Of a stretch of 64,000 bases of DNA, positions 61,920 to 64,000 are shown in pieces. Numbering within the stretch: position 1 is the stretch's first letter; the number at the start of each line of letters is the position of its first letter. The notes beneath the pieces were generated by a model that saw only the letters and a list, made by a program, of their open reading frames with translations, was not told where the DNA came from and did not search any database. Location: assembly GCA_002753225.1 (NCBI GenBank), contig PDZS01000001.1, positions 62,001 to 126,000 on the forward strand, in the 5' to 3' direction. The translations under genes and the position numbers were made by a program. Source of the stretch: Deltaproteobacteria bacterium YD0425bin51. GTDB lineage: Bacteria > Desulfobacterota > Desulfobacteria > Desulfobacterales > YD0425bin51.

Positions 61920-64000
61920 ATATTATCTCATTATCCATGATATCTATTTTTATGATTGAATTATCGCTTATTTTTCCGCCTAAAATCTCTATAGACATAG
62001 GATTTTCTATATACTTTTGTATCGCTCTTTTTAGAGGCCTTGCGCCATAAATTGAGTCAAAACCTTTATCTGCTATAAATTGTTTTGCATTGTCTGAAAT
62101 AACTATGTCTATTTTTTTATCTGAAAGCCTCTTTTTAAGTCTTTCAATTTGAATTTGTACAATTTCAGAAATTTCTTTTGGAGATAAATTATGGAACGTT
62201 ATTATTTCGTCGATCCGATTTAAAAATTCAGGCTTAAATGTTTGCTGTAGAGACGCACGGCCGTGCGTCTCTACAAGGTTGTGATTGTTTCCTATGTTTG
62301 ATGTCATTATAATAATAGTATTTTTAAAATCAACTGTTCTGCCATGACCATCTGTAAGCCTTCCATCATCTAAGATTTGAAGGAGAATATTGAAAACATC
62401 AGAGTGTGCTTTTTCAATTTCATCAAATAGTATGACAGAGTATGGTCTTCTTCTTATTGCTTCAGTAAGGAAGCCTCCTTCTTCATATCCAACATATCCA
62501 GGGGGAGCTCCAATAAGCCTTGATACAGTATGTTTTTCCATATATTCCGACATATCTATTCTTACAATAGCTTGTTCGCTGTCAAAAATAAACTCAGCAA
62601 GGGCTTTAGCTAGTTCAGTTTTCCCAACGCCAGTTGGACCCATAAAAATAAATGAACCAATTGGTCTATTAGGATCCTGAAGTCCTGAGCGTGCTCTTCT
62701 TACAGCATTTGAAACAGCAATTATGGCTTCTTTTTGTCCGATTACTCTTTTTACAAGCCTTTGTTCCATGCTCATTAACTTTTCTCTTTCACCTTCGATA
62801 AGTTTTGTAACAGGAATCCCTGTCCATTTAGATACCACTTCAGAAACATCTTCATCATCTACTTCTTCTTTAAGCATTTTTTTGCTTTCTTGTAATTCTG
62901 ACAGATTTTTTTGAGATATTTCCAAACGTTTTTTCAAATCTATTGTTTTCCCATATTTTATTTCAGCAGCTTTAGTTAAATTCCCTTCTCTTTCAGCCCG
63001 CTGCTCTTCAATGCTAAGCTGCTCCATCTCTTCTTTTATTTTCATTATACTCTGGATTATATCTTTTTCTTTTTGCCAGTGACCTTTCATTTCTAAAATT
63101 GAAGCTTTCATGCTTCTTATTTCAGCTTCTAAGGTTTGCAGTCTTTCTTTAGATGCCTTATCTGTTTCTTTTTTTAGAGCTTCTCTTTCTATTTCAGCCT
63201 GAATAAGCTTTCTTTGCACTTCATCTATTTCTGTTGGCATGCTGTCTATTTCAATTCTCAGTTTTGATGCGCATTCATCAATTAAATCTATGGCTTTGTC
63301 TGGAAGGAATCTATCTGAAATATATCTATTTGAAAGAGTTACTGCAGCAACTATTGCTGAATCTTTTATTCTTACTCCATGGTGAACTTCATATTTTTCT
63401 TTGAGTCCTCTAAGTATTGATACTGTATCTTCAATTGTTGGTTCAACAACTAAAACAGGCTGGAATCTTCGCTCTAAAGCTGCATCTTTTTCAATATATT
63501 TTTTATACTCATTTAAAGTTGTAGCTCCAACACATCTTAGTGTTCCCCTTGCTAAAGCTGGTTTTAGCATGTTTGAGGCATCCATTGAGCCTTCAGAAGC
63601 TCCTGCTCCTACTAAGGTATGAAGCTCATCAATAAAAAGTATAACTTCCCCTTCTGCTCGCTCTACTTCTTTTAAAACAGCTTTTAATCTGTCTTCAAAT
63701 TCACCCCGATATTTAGCTCCAGCAATTAACGCTCCCATATCTAGGCTGACCAATCGTTTGTTTTTTAAGCCTTCTGGAATATCCAGAGATACAATTCTTT
63801 GCGCAAGTCCTTCAACAATAGCAGTTTTCCCAACACCAGGCTCCCCTATTAAAACTGGATTGTTTTTAGTTCTTCTTGATAATACTTGAATAACACGTCT
63901 TATTTCATCATCTCTACCAATTACAGGATCAAGCTTTCCAACTCTTGCTAAAGCTGTCAGGTCCCTGCTGAATTTATCCAATGCCTGATATTTTTCTTCT
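61903..64000 (-). CDS. clpB: Chaperone ClpB (5' part beyond window)
   Basis: Partial: the frame is open to the right edge ([10 protein letters not shown] precedes the alternative start visible at 63981). It holds NBD1 with [15 protein letters not shown] and [12 protein letters not shown], the M-domain coiled coil (about 62900-63240) and NBD2 with [26 protein letters not shown] and FLNRIDEI. ClpB disaggregates proteins with DnaK. The N-terminal domain lies outside the window. Oddly, the linker between the sensor-1 MTSNIG and FKPEFLNR is short, and most of it (VETHGRASL) is encoded by a 28-bp palindromic repeat. Confidence 0.95.
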   Translation of the reverse strand, partial: EEKYQALDKFSRDLTALARVGKLDPVIGRDDEIRRVIQVLSRRTKNNPVLIGEPGVGKTAIVEGLAQRIVSLDIPEGLKNKRLVSLDMGALIAGAKYRGEFEDRLKAVLKEVERAEGEVILFIDELHTLVGAGASEGSMDASNMLKPALARGTLRCVGATTLNEYKKYIEKDAALERRFQPVLVVEPTIEDTVSILRGLKEKYEVHHGVRIKDSAIVAAVTLSNRYISDRFLPDKAIDLIDECASKLRIEIDSMPTEIDEVQRKLIQAEIEREALKKETDKASKERLQTLEAEIRSMKASILEMKGHWQKEKDIIQSIMKIKEEMEQLSIEEQRAEREGNLTKAAEIKYGKTIDLKKRLEISQKNLSELQESKKMLKEEVDDEDVSEVVSKWTGIPVTKLIEGEREKLMSMEQRLVKRVIGQKEAIIAVSNAVRRARSGLQDPNRPIGSFIFMGPTGVGKTELAKALAEFIFDSEQAIVRIDMSEYMEKHTVSRLIGAPPGYVGYEEGGFLTEAIRRRPYSVILFDEIEKAHSDVFNILLQILDDGRLTDGHGRTVDFKNTIIIMTSNIGNNHNLVETHGRASLQQTFKPEFLNRIDEIITFHNLSPKEISEIVQIQIERLKKRLSDKKIDIVISDNAKQFIADKGFDSIYGARPLKRAIQKYIENPMSIEILGGKISDNSIIKIDIMDNEIIFDGLS
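62247..62274. repeat. 28-bp perfect palindrome inside clpB (copy 2)
   Basis: Identical to 26094-26121: GTAGAGACGCACGG followed by its reverse complement. It is read in frame by clpB on the minus strand, giving VETHGRASL with flanking bases, between the NBD2 sensor-1 region and the FLNRIDE region. Confidence 0.9.

Overview
The window is an AT-rich chromosomal segment of a Gram-negative anaerobe, most likely a Desulfobacterota (sulfate-reducer-like) bacterium. The pointers are a secretin and type IV pilus assembly operon, Mla outer-membrane lipid transport genes, a tungstate transporter, a ccsA/hemA/siroheme operon, a probable selenoprotein and a seven-gene V/A-type ATPase. Assignment is by gene content and style only. 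A low-GC relative of Desulfobacteraceae, such as the multicellular magnetotactic lineages, would fit, but I cannot prove it from this window.

Layout. 1-1.6 kb: tail of a UbiA-type prenyltransferase, then mlaC-mlaA. 1.6-2.3 kb: a PilZ protein on the minus strand with a promoter that implies a leaderless mRNA. 2.4-8.2 kb: pilMNOPQ. 8.3-13.3 kb: a giant surface lipoprotein built from Ig-like repeats, BNR/Asp-box propeller blades and two copies of a phage-decoration-like module. 13.3-16.6 kb: an accessory island with an orphan MntA-like nucleotidyltransferase, an MntA/HepT pair, a 3'-frameshifted AAA/PD-(D/E)XK gene and a truncated nucleotidyltransferase. 16.7-26.3 kb: housekeeping genes (MBL hydrolase, topB, tupABC, coaD, a TrmN6-like methylase, a DciA-like DUF721 protein, hflKC) and a 30-codon COX24/mS38-like gene. 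26.3-34.0 kb: an HExxH protein and the V-ATPase operon E-DUF2764-A-B-D-I-K. 34.0-38.2 kb: gltX, tRNA-Gln(CTG), glycogen phosphorylase. 38.2-48.0 kb: a CHASE2 adenylate cyclase, mlaE, a catalytically dead mlaF-like gene, mlaD and two hybrid histidine kinases. 48.0-50.7 kb: the heme/siroheme operon. 50.8-51.8 kb: a C-GCAxxG-C-C protein with an in-frame UGA and a well-placed SECIS-like hairpin. 51.9-60.7 kb: a partly decayed biosynthetic island with a foreign-looking NlpC/P60 gene, cupin, methyltransferase and PKS fragments, an intact AT-less KS-MT-KR-ACP synthase, an AAA/nuclease ATPase, a 57-residue Cys-containing peptide gene and a double GNAT protein. 60.8-64.0 kb: a long palindromic element, a DHH phosphoesterase, and clpB running off the right edge with a palindromic repeat inside its reading frame.

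How the genes work together. PilMNOP and PilQ form the inner-membrane platform and outer-membrane pore of a type IV pilus, and the large lipoprotein immediately downstream may be surface-exposed in the same machinery. MlaC and MlaA at the left end and MlaE-F-D at 40-43 kb should form one phospholipid pathway split between two loci, but the MlaF-like subunit has lost every ATPase motif. The V-ATPase has the reduced gene set known from Chlamydia and spirochetes, and its c-ring subunit carries sodium-type ligand residues. TupABC supplies tungstate for W-enzymes.

The most unusual items are the selenoprotein candidate, the palindrome translated within ClpB, the dead MlaF, and the PKS/peptide/GNAT neighbourhood beside PKS gene relics.
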